Shown: positions 36,338-45,772, counted from the first letter of the stretch. The stretch is DNA of 64,000 nt from an uncultured Paracoccaceae bacterium (GCA_947500775.1 CANMTD010000006.1:124001-188000), one strand, 5' to 3'. The notes: generated by a model from the letters alone, not told the origin. Translations and numbers: made by a program.

Positions 36338-38464
36338 CTACGCCACCCTGGCTTTTTGGTTCTCTGAACGCGACATCGCGCTGTCCATCGCCGACAGGTT
36401 CAGCAGACGGCGCTCCAGAACCTCCATCTGGCTTTGGATACGGTGCACCAGACGCTGCTGCACTGATGGGTCGTTTGCGATCTGCTCATATTCGGACTTG
36501 ATCCGCTTCAGGCGGTGCGTCCGCTCGGTCAGCCCGACCTCGATCATGCGCAGCATCGTCTGAATCCGCGCCAGCCCGGCTGACGCACGTTCGACCTGCG
36601 CCTCGTTATAGGCTGCCAGAATCTTTTCGATCGGCGGGCGCAGTTCTTCGGCGGCGATGATCCGCAGGGCAACAAGCGACTTTTCGACATTGACCGAAGG
36701 CTTGCGCCAGAACGTCCATCCGCGATCCGAGATCAGATCGACCTTGAGCGACTGTTTGGCAAGGGTCAGGGTCGAATTGAATTCGTCGAAAGGCAGATCA
36801 TCAAGCGCGATATTCTCGGTCGGGTCGTCAAAGTGATCCCGGATCGCCTGACGGCACGCGTGCATGCAATTGTTCAGCGCAATGTCGGTGGACGCCCGCG
36901 ATTTATCAAAGCTCTTGATGATTTCCTGTTCCATCTCGGCCTGCAGCGGGACGGTGCTGATCTCAAGCGCCTTGCCGGTACTGCCACTGACCGACGAGCG
37001 GAAAATCCGTTCTTCGAAAACCTCTTTCTGATCGTCGACGAAAGCCTCGATATTCCCGACCAGCTTGGCTTCCAGGTTCGACCAGAACTTATTCAGGATC
37101 TTTTCGATCTGGGCATTCGCCGTGTCGACATGGGTTTCAAGGCTGTCGTGGATGTTCTGGATGCCGTTGATTTCCACTTCCATCTCGTCGACGGCCATGC
37201 TGGCCACATCGCTGTTGACGCTTTCGACCTGCAATTGCAGCGAGTCGCGTTCACGCTTGGTGACGAATTGCACCGCGTTCAGCTCGGCCCGGATATCACC
37301 CAGAAGCTGGCCCAGCTGACGGCGACCCACACCGTTGTCGATCACGGTGGACAGGGCGGATTTCACCTCGGCCAGACCCGACGCCAGATGCAGCCGATCA
37401 CGGATGTCTTCGGGCACCTTGCCGTATTTGCTCGTCAGGTAATGCGCCAGTTCTTCGGTATCCAGCGCTTCGCGCATCGCCACGGCTTCGTCGTCGTCGC
37501 GCAGCGCCAGATCGGCCATGAAACCACTGCCTGCGACCATGGTGAAGTCGATATCAGGGATCGCCGTACGCAGTCGGCGCGACACGTCGTTCATCACCCG
37601 CGGCACTTCGACGTTATAGTTGTCAAGCTCGTCAATCCGGTTGACGAAGATCAGCACATCCTTCGAATCCTGCTTGGCCAGGATACGGATCAGCGCGATA
37701 TCGACATCCGTCAGCGGCTGGTGCGCCGACAGAACGACAACGAATACGTCGGATTTATCAAGGCTGCGGCAGGTGAATTCGTCACGCACAAGGAACGGGT
37801 CGTTCACGCCGGGCGTGTCGGTCAGGATGGTTGGCACCTGGAACTCGGGCAGGCGCATGTAAACATTCGCGACCTTGGTCAACGCGGCATAACGGCCAAG
37901 CGATTCACGGCTTAGCCCCTCGTCCGACCCCGGGCCGGCGCAGACATAGCGTTTCAGAAGGTCCGCGGTCAGAAAGTCATAATCGTGATGGCTGCCCAGA
38001 AGGGTAGAGTAATGCTTGCCCAGCCGGCGCTCGGCGCGTTCGCGCATTTCTTCGCTCTGGCGGCGCAGCAACTCGGTGTCGAAACCCGGCAAAAGCTGTT
38101 CGGTCAGCTTGCGGATCTTCGAACCGCCGGAGATGATTTCCTGCCAGTCGGATTCATCGAAGAATTCGAACCGTGCCCCGGAAACCGGATCATTGGGCAT
38201 GTTGATGCGGATATTCGTGACGACCGAGGTCCAGGGGTTCACATCCGACGGCAGAAAATCATGCTGGTGCAGAAAGGCGTTCAGAAACGTCGATTTACCT
38301 GCCTTGACCTGACCGATCACGGCAACGCGGGCGGCCCAATCGTCCAGCCGTGTGCGCAGGTTGCGAAAATTCTGACGCGTATCGCGACCCACAAATCCTT
38401 CGATATTGTCGAGCGTGTCGCGCAGGAAATCCAGTTCCTGCCGTTGTCCGGGGGCAATTTTCAC
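36338..38464 (-). CDS. Dynamin-like GTPase B
   Basis: 708 residues. The G domain (about residues 45-310) has P-loop GQVKAGKST, G2 region PSDVNPWTSV, G3 DTPGVND and G4 VNRIDEL. A long helical stalk follows. Around residue 600 is an aromatic/basic patch, DRGWTFWRK, in the same relative place as WWRKFWRF in the other large GTPase. It could be a membrane-touching paddle. The C-terminus is helical (SMEVLERRLLNLSAMD). No transmembrane helix is clear. Bacterial dynamin-like proteins remodel or bridge membranes, often as pairs. Its start overlaps the upstream stop by 4 bases. Confidence 0.88.
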   Translation of the reverse strand: MKIAPGQRQELDFLRDTLDNIEGFVGRDTRQNFRNLRTRLDDWAARVAVIGQVKAGKSTFLNAFLHQHDFLPSDVNPWTSVVTNIRINMPNDPVSGARFEFFDESDWQEIISGGSKIRKLTEQLLPGFDTELLRRQSEEMRERAERRLGKHYSTLLGSHHDYDFLTADLLKRYVCAGPGSDEGLSRESLGRYAALTKVANVYMRLPEFQVPTILTDTPGVNDPFLVRDEFTCRSLDKSDVFVVVLSAHQPLTDVDIALIRILAKQDSKDVLIFVNRIDELDNYNVEVPRVMNDVSRRLRTAIPDIDFTMVAGSGFMADLALRDDDEAVAMREALDTEELAHYLTSKYGKVPEDIRDRLHLASGLAEVKSALSTVIDNGVGRRQLGQLLGDIRAELNAVQFVTKRERDSLQLQVESVNSDVASMAVDEMEVEINGIQNIHDSLETHVDTANAQIEKILNKFWSNLEAKLVGNIEAFVDDQKEVFEERIFRSSVSGSTGKALEISTVPLQAEMEQEIIKSFDKSRASTDIALNNCMHACRQAIRDHFDDPTENIALDDLPFDEFNSTLTLAKQSLKVDLISDRGWTFWRKPSVNVEKSLVALRIIAAEELRPPIEKILAAYNEAQVERASAGLARIQTMLRMIEVGLTERTHRLKRIKSEYEQIANDPSVQQRLVHRIQSQMEVLERRLLNLSAMDSAMSRSENQKARVA

Positions 38465-39552
38465 GACGTTCTCCTACTCATAATATGTTGGACCTGCGCC
38501 TGTACTGCATCGGCGCTTTCTTCCGGGTCACTCACTACACTTGCTACACTTGAAACTTCGTCCTCTGTCTGGTCGAGCTTTTCAATCAGCCGGTCGACGC
38601 AGGCGCGCAGGGCGGCCGCGTCTGTCTGGTCGACATCGCGCACCAGATCCTGCCAGATCGCCCGCGCCGAACCGGGCGCGGCCTTTTCTTCGATGGCCAC
38701 CGGGGTGAACTCGTGAACCGTGGCCATAGGTTCGTCGGTGGTGGAAACGGCCGGGGTTTCGGTCTGCGCGGCGGCGGCCTGTGATTTGACACGCCGGGGC
38801 TGCACCTTGGGTCCTTCTGCGGCGGCAACGCGCGGTTTCATCTCGGGGCCCGGGAATTCGCGCACAAGCTTGTTCGCAAGGCCATGCAGCGGGTCCAAAT
38901 CGCCCGCAGAGGTGCGAAGATGCGCAGCGATCGTATCCAGATCGTCCTGCTTCAGCAGTGACCCCATCAGGAAGGACGAAAAATATTTGCCCGCCTCACG
39001 CCGCACACGGCGCAGCACCCGCTCGGACGAACGCGCATCGGTGATCCGGTCGGCATGGGTGACCAACAGCGTGGCGGTCCCCAGCAGGTGCTCGGGCATC
39101 TCGTCCCAGACCGATTTCTCGCTTTGCCGCCAGGCTTGGGTCGCGTTGGTGCACCAGACCACCATATCGGCGAAATCCAGCATCCGCTCCCAGCATTCGG
39201 ACGGGATGTTGGGGTCAGAGTTGCCGGGCGTGTCGATGATATCGAACTCTTCCAGAAATGGCGCAGGGCACGAACGGATGCAGAAATGAGTATCTTCCAC
39301 ATTCACGCCGTCCAATGTGTCCAGGGGGCGGGTTTCGCCCTCAAGATCGACAGCGGCCAACGCGTCATGCCCACCCACCAGCCAGATCGGCGGCAGCGCG
39401 GTCGCCGTCACGTTCGACGGCAGAACGGTGTGGCCCAGCAGGCCGTTGATCAACTGGGTCTTACCCGCGCTGAATTCACCTGCGACCAGGATGCGTGGCT
39501 TTCGCTTGCCGGTCGTCGTGTCGGGTCGGGCATTTCTTTCGGATCTGGTCAT
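38461..39552 (-). CDS. Small GTPase A of the Roadblock-dynamin operon
   Basis: 363 residues. The G domain near the N-terminus has P-loop AGEFSAGKTQ (about residues 25-34), a canonical G3 IIDTPGNSDPN and a G4-like THAD. It carries the shared TQAWRQSEKSV segment. The C-terminal third is Ala/Pro-rich (about 230-300) and then predicted helical, with a short SVASVASVVSDPEESADAVQ end. No Roadblock-like domain is seen at the C-terminus, unlike small GTPase B. Both ends overlap the neighbouring large GTPases by 4 bases, so expression is tightly coupled. Function unknown. Confidence 0.82.
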   Translation of the reverse strand: MTRSERNARPDTTTGKRKPRILVAGEFSAGKTQLINGLLGHTVLPSNVTATALPPIWLVGGHDALAAVDLEGETRPLDTLDGVNVEDTHFCIRSCPAPFLEEFDIIDTPGNSDPNIPSECWERMLDFADMVVWCTNATQAWRQSEKSVWDEMPEHLLGTATLLVTHADRITDARSSERVLRRVRREAGKYFSSFLMGSLLKQDDLDTIAAHLRTSAGDLDPLHGLANKLVREFPGPEMKPRVAAAEGPKVQPRRVKSQAAAAQTETPAVSTTDEPMATVHEFTPVAIEEKAAPGSARAIWQDLVRDVDQTDAAALRACVDRLIEKLDQTEDEVSSVASVVSDPEESADAVQAQVQHIMSRRTS

Positions 39553-41540
39553 GCGGAGAGTTTCCCTAGCGGCGTTTCCGTATCACGCAGCGTATCCCCG
39601 GTATCTTCGTACCGTTCCAGAATCGCCTTGCAGAAGCTGGCTTGGTCCATTGCAAAATCTTCGATGATCTCGCGCGTGTTGGCCGTGGCGGGATCGAAGA
39701 AGTCGTTCAGCAGATCGTCAATCAGGGGTGTGGTTTCGGCCACGATCAGCTCGCGATAGCGGTTTTCGGCGGCTTTCTTACCGCCAAAGCGCCAGAACTT
39801 GCGCCACCACGGCCCCTGCAGGTCCAGCGACAGGGTCCGCGCCAGCACCGTGGGTGCCTTGTGCTGCGGCTGTTCCGGAAAATCGATGCCGCTGCCTTCG
39901 CGGAAGATGCCCATCTCGTTCTGCAGCAGCTCCTGGATATCGTCCAGAACCGTGTCGAAGGCAGCTTCGCCTTCGCGGCGCAGCTTGGCGCAGGCCGAGG
40001 TGAAACCGGTTTTCATCATCATGCGCAACCCGGTGGGGTCATGATCCCACGATCCGGATTCGCCGAAGGTCTGGATATGCGATTGCAACGCCTCGACGGC
40101 CGACTCGACAAAGGTCATCTGGGCCCGTTCCAGCCGGTCGCGCAGCGCCACACGAAGTTCCGCAGCCTTGTCGTCGAAGACCTTGAACACACTGTCGCGA
40201 ATATCGGCCAGTTTCATCGAAAGCTCGATCGACGTCATGTCGATCTTGTACTGACCACCACCCTCGCGCTGGTCGACCACATTTTCGACTGTCTCGCTCA
40301 TCTCGATGATCGAGGCGATCTCGGCCTTGATATCATTCAGGAACGCCAGCCCCTGACCGCCGACCACCCGGTTGGCAATCGCGCGATGCAGCGCGGATAC
40401 GCCCGAGGCCTTCATCGCGGCGGCGCGCAGCGCCTGCGGATCGCTCAGGTCCTGGCCCTCGGTCATGCGGTCCAGGGCCGCGCGGCTGGCAGGCGCCATG
40501 GCGTCGATGTCGCTTAGGGCGCAATTGGCCCAGTAACCGCTGCCAAACAGAATCTCGATGTCATCGCGAACACCAAGCCGCGTCAGGGTGCGGTTGATGG
40601 ATTTGCGGATTTTGTCCTGTTCGCCCACGGGGTCGGGCAGTTCGTCGATCCGGTTGACGAAAATCAGCACGTCGCGCGCTTCGACGCTGCAGATGATGCG
40701 CAACAGCGCCACATCCATGGTCGACAGCGCCTGATGCGCCGACAGAACCACCACGCAGACGCGGCTGTCGGAAATCGCGTTCAGCGTGATCTGTTCGCGC
40801 ATCATGAAGGTGTCGTTCACGCCGGGTGTATCGCGCAGGCACAGCCCGCGCGGGAAACCGGGCAGATCGACATACAGATCGGCCGACTTGGTCAGATCGG
40901 CATAGACCCCTTCGGTTGCGCCGTCTTCCATATCGTCGGGATCGCCATAACAGATATAGCGGTCGATCGTATCTTTATCGAACTCGGGGAACGCATGGCT
41001 GTGGCCCAGCAGGGTCTGGAATTCATCGCCCAGACGCGCCTCGGTCGTCTGGCGCATCTCGGTGACCTGGGCGCGCACCTCGTCGACTTCGGTCTCGAAC
41101 CCGGCGCGGTCGGCCATTTCGCCCAACCGGCCGCCGGTGGCGACAAGCCGGTCCCATTCATGCTGATCGAAAAAGCGGAACAGGGCCCGTGTGTTTGGCG
41201 GACGGTAGCGGCTGTTCAGGTGCAGCGCAGTGATGACCGACGTCCACGGATTGACGTCCGACGGCAGCAACGCGGTTTCACCGATCATCGCGTTCAAAAG
41301 CGTGCTTTTGCCCGCTTTGATCTGGCCGATGATGCTGACCGAGGGTTCAAAGGACCGCAGCTTTTCAAGAACACGCTCGATAGGCTCTTCGACAAAGCTT
41401 AGCGCGATCTCTGAAAATTCCTGCAGTCTGGCTTCCAGATCGTCAAGCTCGGCCCAGAACGCGTTCAGTTCCGCGAAGCCTTCGCCATGATCTTTCCGCA
41501 CAATATCTGCGTCATCTGTGTCCGACATTTGCGCCCCCAT
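39549..41540 (-). CDS. Dynamin-like GTPase A
   Basis: 663 residues. The G domain has P-loop GQIKAGKST, PSDVNPWTSV after the P-loop, G3 DTPGVNDTF and G4 VNRIDEL, all shared with dynamin-like GTPase B, so the two are paralogues. The stalk is helical. Near residue 583 is GPWWRKFWRFGGKK, a Trp/basic patch suited to membrane contact, followed by helices. The ATG at 41528 (after GGGGGCGCAA) is an alternative start that removes 4 residues. It is the first GTPase gene, 115 bases after the Roadblock gene and a strong hairpin. Confidence 0.88.
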   Translation of the reverse strand: MGAQMSDTDDADIVRKDHGEGFAELNAFWAELDDLEARLQEFSEIALSFVEEPIERVLEKLRSFEPSVSIIGQIKAGKSTLLNAMIGETALLPSDVNPWTSVITALHLNSRYRPPNTRALFRFFDQHEWDRLVATGGRLGEMADRAGFETEVDEVRAQVTEMRQTTEARLGDEFQTLLGHSHAFPEFDKDTIDRYICYGDPDDMEDGATEGVYADLTKSADLYVDLPGFPRGLCLRDTPGVNDTFMMREQITLNAISDSRVCVVVLSAHQALSTMDVALLRIICSVEARDVLIFVNRIDELPDPVGEQDKIRKSINRTLTRLGVRDDIEILFGSGYWANCALSDIDAMAPASRAALDRMTEGQDLSDPQALRAAAMKASGVSALHRAIANRVVGGQGLAFLNDIKAEIASIIEMSETVENVVDQREGGGQYKIDMTSIELSMKLADIRDSVFKVFDDKAAELRVALRDRLERAQMTFVESAVEALQSHIQTFGESGSWDHDPTGLRMMMKTGFTSACAKLRREGEAAFDTVLDDIQELLQNEMGIFREGSGIDFPEQPQHKAPTVLARTLSLDLQGPWWRKFWRFGGKKAAENRYRELIVAETTPLIDDLLNDFFDPATANTREIIEDFAMDQASFCKAILERYEDTGDTLRDTETPLGKLSA

Positions 41541-41606
41541 TGGCGTCAGACCAAGCTTGCTGCCTTTGCGTCCGCTCGACCCGCCACTCGATAAAACAAC
41601 TTAGAA

Positions 41607-41638
41607 TTTGCGGCCCAAGTTCGCGATTGGGCCGCAAA
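41607..41638 (-). terminator. Strong hairpin between Roadblock gene and dynamin-like GTPase A
   Basis: The 12-bp arms TTTGCGGCCCAA and TTGGGCCGCAAA flank an 8-base loop, 18 bases after the Roadblock stop. On the minus strand it is followed by ATTCTAAG rather than a T run. It therefore looks like a partial terminator or a 3'-end stabiliser that would make the Roadblock mRNA more abundant than the GTPase mRNA. Confidence 0.6.
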
Positions 41639-41655
41639 ATTTCACACCGAAAGCC

Positions 41656-42012
41656 TTAGACTTTCAGCGTGCCTTCGACGTTTTTCACGTTCAGACGTGC
41701 CATGCCCAGGTTGGCCGATTTGCGGTCCAGAGCAACGTAGACGAAGACAGCCGGGTTCGACGTCAGGGGGCGGATCAGGTGCAGCTGGCTGCCCAGAGTG
41801 ATCAGGATGTCTTCGATGTGATCATTCAGGCCCAGAGCTTTCATTGCGGCGTTCTTCGCACGCACAACTTCGGTGTTTGCAGCGCCTGCAGCTTCCAGAT
41901 CGAACTTGCCGCCACCAGCTTCGCTGGCCAGCATCAGGCCGCTTTCACTGTCCACAAGGCAAGCGCCGATAAAACCGGCGATGTTCTTAAGTTCGGAGAT
42001 GTTGGTCGACAT
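41656..42012 (-). CDS. Roadblock/LC7-family protein
   Basis: 118 residues. The pattern is that of Roadblock/LC7 (MglB-like) proteins: IAGFIGACLVDSESGLMLAS at the N-terminus, a central helix (NTEVVRAKNAAMKALGL), then DILITLGSQLHLIRPL and VFVYVALDRKSANLGMARL. Such proteins act as regulators or platforms for small GTPases (MglB is the GAP of MglA). It is the first gene of a five-gene minus-strand operon whose other four members are all GTPases, so a regulatory or scaffolding role on them is the natural inference. The SD is weak (GTGAAAG). Confidence 0.85.
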   Translation of the reverse strand: MSTNISELKNIAGFIGACLVDSESGLMLASEAGGGKFDLEAAGAANTEVVRAKNAAMKALGLNDHIEDILITLGSQLHLIRPLTSNPAVFVYVALDRKSANLGMARLNVKNVEGTLKV

Positions 42013-42574
42013 GTTTAAACTTTCACTATTGGGTTAAGAATTCAGTTTTTCCGGTCTCGGTTTGTTTTAAATTCGTCACAATGTAGATGTTTTCGCGGCA
42101 CGTAACGCTGCTGTGAACAGCGCCGGAAACCGGTCATTTTAACCTTTCTTTCAATAAGATGAACAAACTCGGTTGTTATTCGCTGTCGTGAATGTGGCGA
42201 ATTGTGGCGCAAATTTCCGACTTGGCCGCCAATTTTGTGGCTGTTTGGGCAACAGAACACATTCGATCGGACAAACCGTAGAGCGATTCTGCATATTCAT
42301 GCGGCCAGCCCAGCCCCTGCAGAGCATCATCTGCACAGGCAAATTTGCGCCCCGCGTGCGGGGGCGCGGCGCGGTTCACTTGCCGTAACGGAAACTTTCA
42401 AGCCAACGCCGAAGTTCATCAGCCCGCCCATCACGGCGATCATCCGTTCCTTCAAATCGAATATGAACAGCGACGGAAACTCTCTTCGGACACGTAGTAT
42501 GATTTGGATCATTTCCCTACCCTGCCGATTGCACGATAGGGTGTGTGAATTCTTAACTGGACCGGAGCCGCTGT
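42013..42574. other. Gene-free region between Roadblock gene and efflux operon
   Basis: About 560 bases, presumably with the divergent promoters of the GTPase operon (minus) and the efflux operon (plus). A weak candidate on the minus strand is TTGTTC-18-TTAAAA (about 42155-42126). Short open frames occur on the minus strand (42176-42379, 42327-42512, and a startless frame ending ADELRRWLESFRYGK near 42380), but none has a good start and SD together, so no gene is called. Confidence 0.5.
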
Positions 42575-43837
42575 ATGAACGAGACCCAACACGAGATCGA
42601 GGCCGCCCTTGGCGTCGGACATGCCAAACGCCGTCTTCCGATCTGGCTGGTATGGTTGGGCGCCGCGGTCGTTGTTGGGGCGCTGGGGCTGTGGTGGATG
42701 CAGGGCGCCGAAGAACGCAATCAGGTGACCTATATCACCGAAGCCGCGCGCCGGGGCGATCTGACGGTGACCGTCACCGCAACCGGTACGATCGAACCCA
42801 CCAATCAGGTTGAAATATCGTCGGAACTGTCGGGCACGATTGCCCAGGTGCTGGTGGATTACAACGACGCGGTCACGGCGGGACAGGTGCTGGCCAAGCT
42901 GGACACGGTGCAGCTGGACGCGCAACTGTCGGTTCAGGCGGCCAGCTATGCAGCCGCCGAGGCGCAACTGGCCAGCGCCCGCGCCAGCCTGCTTGAGGCG
43001 GAAACCGATTACGATATCGTGCGGCGGCTGGACGAACGGGGCGTGACCTCGCACACCAATCTGACCGCATCCGAGGCCGCGCTAAGCCGCGCGCGCGCCG
43101 AAGTGGCCAGCGCGCAGGCCAATGTCGATCTGGCGCAGGCCCAGCTAGAGGCGCAGCAGGCCGTTCTCAGCAAGGCCACCATCATATCGCCGATCAATGG
43201 CATCGTTCTGGACCGTGCCGTGGATGCGGGCCAGATCGTGGCCGCCAGCCTGTCCGCGCCCGAACTGTTCACCATCGCCGAAGATCTGGCCCAGATGGAA
43301 TTGCAGGTGGACGTGGCCGAGGCCGACATCGGCCGCATCGGCGTGGGGGACCGCGCCAGTTTCACCGTCGATGCCTACGATGAAAAACCCTTTCCGGCGC
43401 AGATTTCCATGGTGCGCTATGCCCCCGACAGCACCGATGGGCTGGTCACCTATAAGGCGATCCTGTCGGTCGAAAATGACAACCTGCTGTTGCGCCCCGG
43501 CATGACGGCCACGGCGGATGTCACGGTGGCGCAGTATGACGACGTGCTGCTGGTACCCAACGCGGCCCTGCGCTTTGCCCCACCACAGGTGGTCGAAGAG
43601 GAAACCGCCGATGACAATGGCGGCGGGGGTGGCCTGTTGGGTCTGATCCTGCCGTCGCGCAACCGGAACGATACTACCCGGGCGGTGTCCGACGGCACTC
43701 TTTGGGTGCGCCGCAATGGGGTCGCGGTCGAGATTGACGTCGAAAAGGGTGACAGCGACGGGTTGCAGACCATCATCGTCAGCGGCGATCTGGCGGCGGG
43801 CGATCAGGTCATCACCGATCTGATCGAGGATCGGTAA
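42575..43837 (+). CDS. MacA-like periplasmic adaptor of an ABC efflux system
   Basis: 420 residues. One N-terminal membrane helix (LPIWLVWLGAAVVVGALGLW), then an HlyD/RND-adaptor layout: a biotinyl-lipoyl half (TGTIEPTNQVEISSELSG), a long coiled-coil hairpin (about residues 110-200) and the second lipoyl half (ISPINGIVLDRAVDAGQIV). Beta-barrel and membrane-proximal domains follow, with a Gly-rich insert (GGGGGLLGLI, about 345). It stands one base before the ATPase gene. Export substrate unknown; macrolide, peptide or lipid-like compounds are typical of the family. Confidence 0.9.
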   Translation: MNETQHEIEAALGVGHAKRRLPIWLVWLGAAVVVGALGLWWMQGAEERNQVTYITEAARRGDLTVTVTATGTIEPTNQVEISSELSGTIAQVLVDYNDAVTAGQVLAKLDTVQLDAQLSVQAASYAAAEAQLASARASLLEAETDYDIVRRLDERGVTSHTNLTASEAALSRARAEVASAQANVDLAQAQLEAQQAVLSKATIISPINGIVLDRAVDAGQIVAASLSAPELFTIAEDLAQMELQVDVAEADIGRIGVGDRASFTVDAYDEKPFPAQISMVRYAPDSTDGLVTYKAILSVENDNLLLRPGMTATADVTVAQYDDVLLVPNAALRFAPPQVVEEETADDNGGGGGLLGLILPSRNRNDTTRAVSDGTLWVRRNGVAVEIDVEKGDSDGLQTIIVSGDLAAGDQVITDLIEDR

Positions 43838-43838
43838 C

Positions 43839-44567
43839 ATGGCCGACGACACCCCCGTGATCGACCTTCGGGACGTCACTAAAATCTATGGTCATGGCGA
43901 GGCTGAAGTGCGCGCCATGGATGGGGTCAACCTGACCGTGGCGCCCGGCGAATTCGTGGCGCTGATGGGGCCATCGGGGTCGGGCAAATCGACGGCGATG
44001 AACATGATCGGCTGCCTCGACAGCCCGACCAGCGGCGATTACCTGTTCAACGGGGTGCATGTCGGCGCGCTGGATCAGACCCAGCGCGCGCTTTTGCGGC
44101 GCAACTATCTGGGCTTCGTGTTTCAGGGGTTCAACCTGCTGGCCCGCACCTCGGCGCTGGATAATGTCGAACTGCCGCTGATCTACAAGGGCCTGCCCGC
44201 CGCCGAGCGGCGCGAACAGGCGCTGGACGCGCTGGACAAGGTCGGGTTGAAAGGGCGCGAACATCATGACCCGTCGGAACTGTCGGGCGGTCAGCAACAG
44301 CGCGTGGCCATCGCCCGCGCGCTGGTCGGTGATCCGCAGCTCATTCTGGCGGATGAACCCACCGGCAATCTGGATACCAAACGCTCGCTGGAAATCATGG
44401 AGCTGCTGGACAAGCTGAACGCAGACGAAAAGATCACCATCGTCATGGTCACCCATGAAGAAGACATGGCCGCCTTCGCCCATAGGGTGATCTGGATGGT
44501 CGATGGCCGGGTCGAACGCAGTGGTTCGCATGACGAGGTGTTCAATCACGAAAGGCGCGGATCATGA
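43839..44567 (+). CDS. MacB/LolD-type ABC transporter ATPase
   Basis: 242 residues with all ABC motifs: Walker A GPSGSGKSTAMN (about residues 46-57), Q-loop FVFQGFN, signature LSGGQQQRVAIARAL, Walker B LILADEPTGNLD and H-loop VTHE. It belongs to the class that powers MacB/LolCDE mechanotransmission permeases. Its stop overlaps the permease start by 4 bases. Confidence 0.95.
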   Translation: MADDTPVIDLRDVTKIYGHGEAEVRAMDGVNLTVAPGEFVALMGPSGSGKSTAMNMIGCLDSPTSGDYLFNGVHVGALDQTQRALLRRNYLGFVFQGFNLLARTSALDNVELPLIYKGLPAAERREQALDALDKVGLKGREHHDPSELSGGQQQRVAIARALVGDPQLILADEPTGNLDTKRSLEIMELLDKLNADEKITIVMVTHEEDMAAFAHRVIWMVDGRVERSGSHDEVFNHERRGS

Positions 44568-45772
44568 TCTGGGAAACCGTCCGTCTGGCGATCCAGGCGA
44601 TTTTCCGCAATGCCCTGCGATCGATCCTGACCGTGCTGGGCATCGTCATCGGCGTGGCGGCGGTGATTGCCATGGTCACGGTAGGGCAAGGCAGTTCCGA
44701 TCAGGTCACGGCGGATGTCGAAAAGCTGGGCACCAACGTGTTGATGGTCCTGCCCGGCGCCGGACGGATGGGACCGGGGAACAATTCGGTTTCGGCCGCG
44801 CTGGAGATGCGGGATATCAAGGCGCTGATCGATCAGCTGTCCAGCGTGCGCACCGCGGCCCCTTATAACCAGACCACCCTGAACGCCGTCTACGGGACCG
44901 AAGACACCCGCACCTCGGTCGCGGGCACGGATGCGCGGTATCTTGATGTGGTCGACTGGCCCGTGGTGCTGGGGCGCAGTTTTCTGCCGACCGAGGAAAA
45001 CTCGGGCCGGGCCGTGTGCATCATCGGTGAAACCGTGCGGCAGGAACTGTTCGGCAATACCAACCCGGTCGGGGAAACCGTGCGGCTCAAGAACGTGGCC
45101 TGCGACGTGATCGGGTTGCTAGAGGCGAAGGGCGCATCAAGTTTCGGCACGGATCAGGACGATATCGTGCTGATGCCGATCAAGGCGTTTCAACGGCGGG
45201 TCACCGGATCGACAGACATATCGATGATCTATGTGGCCGCGTCAGAAAGTGTGTCCACCGACCGCGCGGTGGTCGATATCGAGATGCTGATGCGCGAACG
45301 CCGCCGGATCGGCGATGGCGAAGAGGATGATTTCAATGTGCGCGACATGAAACAACTGGCATCCATGCTGACGGGCATCACCAATGTGCTGACCGGGCTT
45401 CTGTCCGCCGTGGCGGCGGTCAGCCTGCTGGTCGGCGGGATCGGGATCATGAACATCATGCTGGTGTCCGTGACCGAACGCACCCGCGAAATCGGCATCC
45501 GCCTGGCCGTCGGCGCCACGGCCAATCAGGTCCTGCTGCAGTTTCTGGTCGAAGCGATCGTGCTGTCGATGATTGGCGGCATCGTGGGCATCCTGCTGGG
45601 CCTTGGGCTGGCTGCGGTCGCGGCCAACATCATGGTCATTCCGTTCAGCCCCAACCCCGCCATCGTGGCGATTGCCTTTCTGTTTTCAGCGGCGGTGGGG
45701 GTGATCTTTGGATATTTCCCGGCCCGCCGCGCCGCGCGTATGGACCCGATCGAGGCGCTGCGTCATCAGTAA
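44564..45772 (+). CDS. MacB/FtsX-family ABC permease
   Basis: 402 residues. The first helix is near residues 20-42 (ILTVLGIVIGVAAVIAMV), followed by a large periplasmic domain (MacB_PCD) and three C-terminal helices (SAVAAVSLLVGGIGIMNIML; VLLQFLVEAIVLSMIGGIVG; PAIVAIAFLFSAAVGVIFGY). The conserved TRE-IGIRLAVGAT segment couples it to the ATPase. Together with the two upstream genes it forms an inner-membrane pump that would use a TolC-type outer-membrane channel encoded elsewhere. Confidence 0.93.
   Translation: MIWETVRLAIQAIFRNALRSILTVLGIVIGVAAVIAMVTVGQGSSDQVTADVEKLGTNVLMVLPGAGRMGPGNNSVSAALEMRDIKALIDQLSSVRTAAPYNQTTLNAVYGTEDTRTSVAGTDARYLDVVDWPVVLGRSFLPTEENSGRAVCIIGETVRQELFGNTNPVGETVRLKNVACDVIGLLEAKGASSFGTDQDDIVLMPIKAFQRRVTGSTDISMIYVAASESVSTDRAVVDIEMLMRERRRIGDGEEDDFNVRDMKQLASMLTGITNVLTGLLSAVAAVSLLVGGIGIMNIMLVSVTERTREIGIRLAVGATANQVLLQFLVEAIVLSMIGGIVGILLGLGLAAVAANIMVIPFSPNPAIVAIAFLFSAAVGVIFGYFPARRAARMDPIEALRHQ

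Noticed and set aside
42176-42512. Minus-strand small open frames upstream of the Roadblock gene
   Set aside because: No convincing SD and no recognisable protein pattern; they overlap each other and the probable promoter region.
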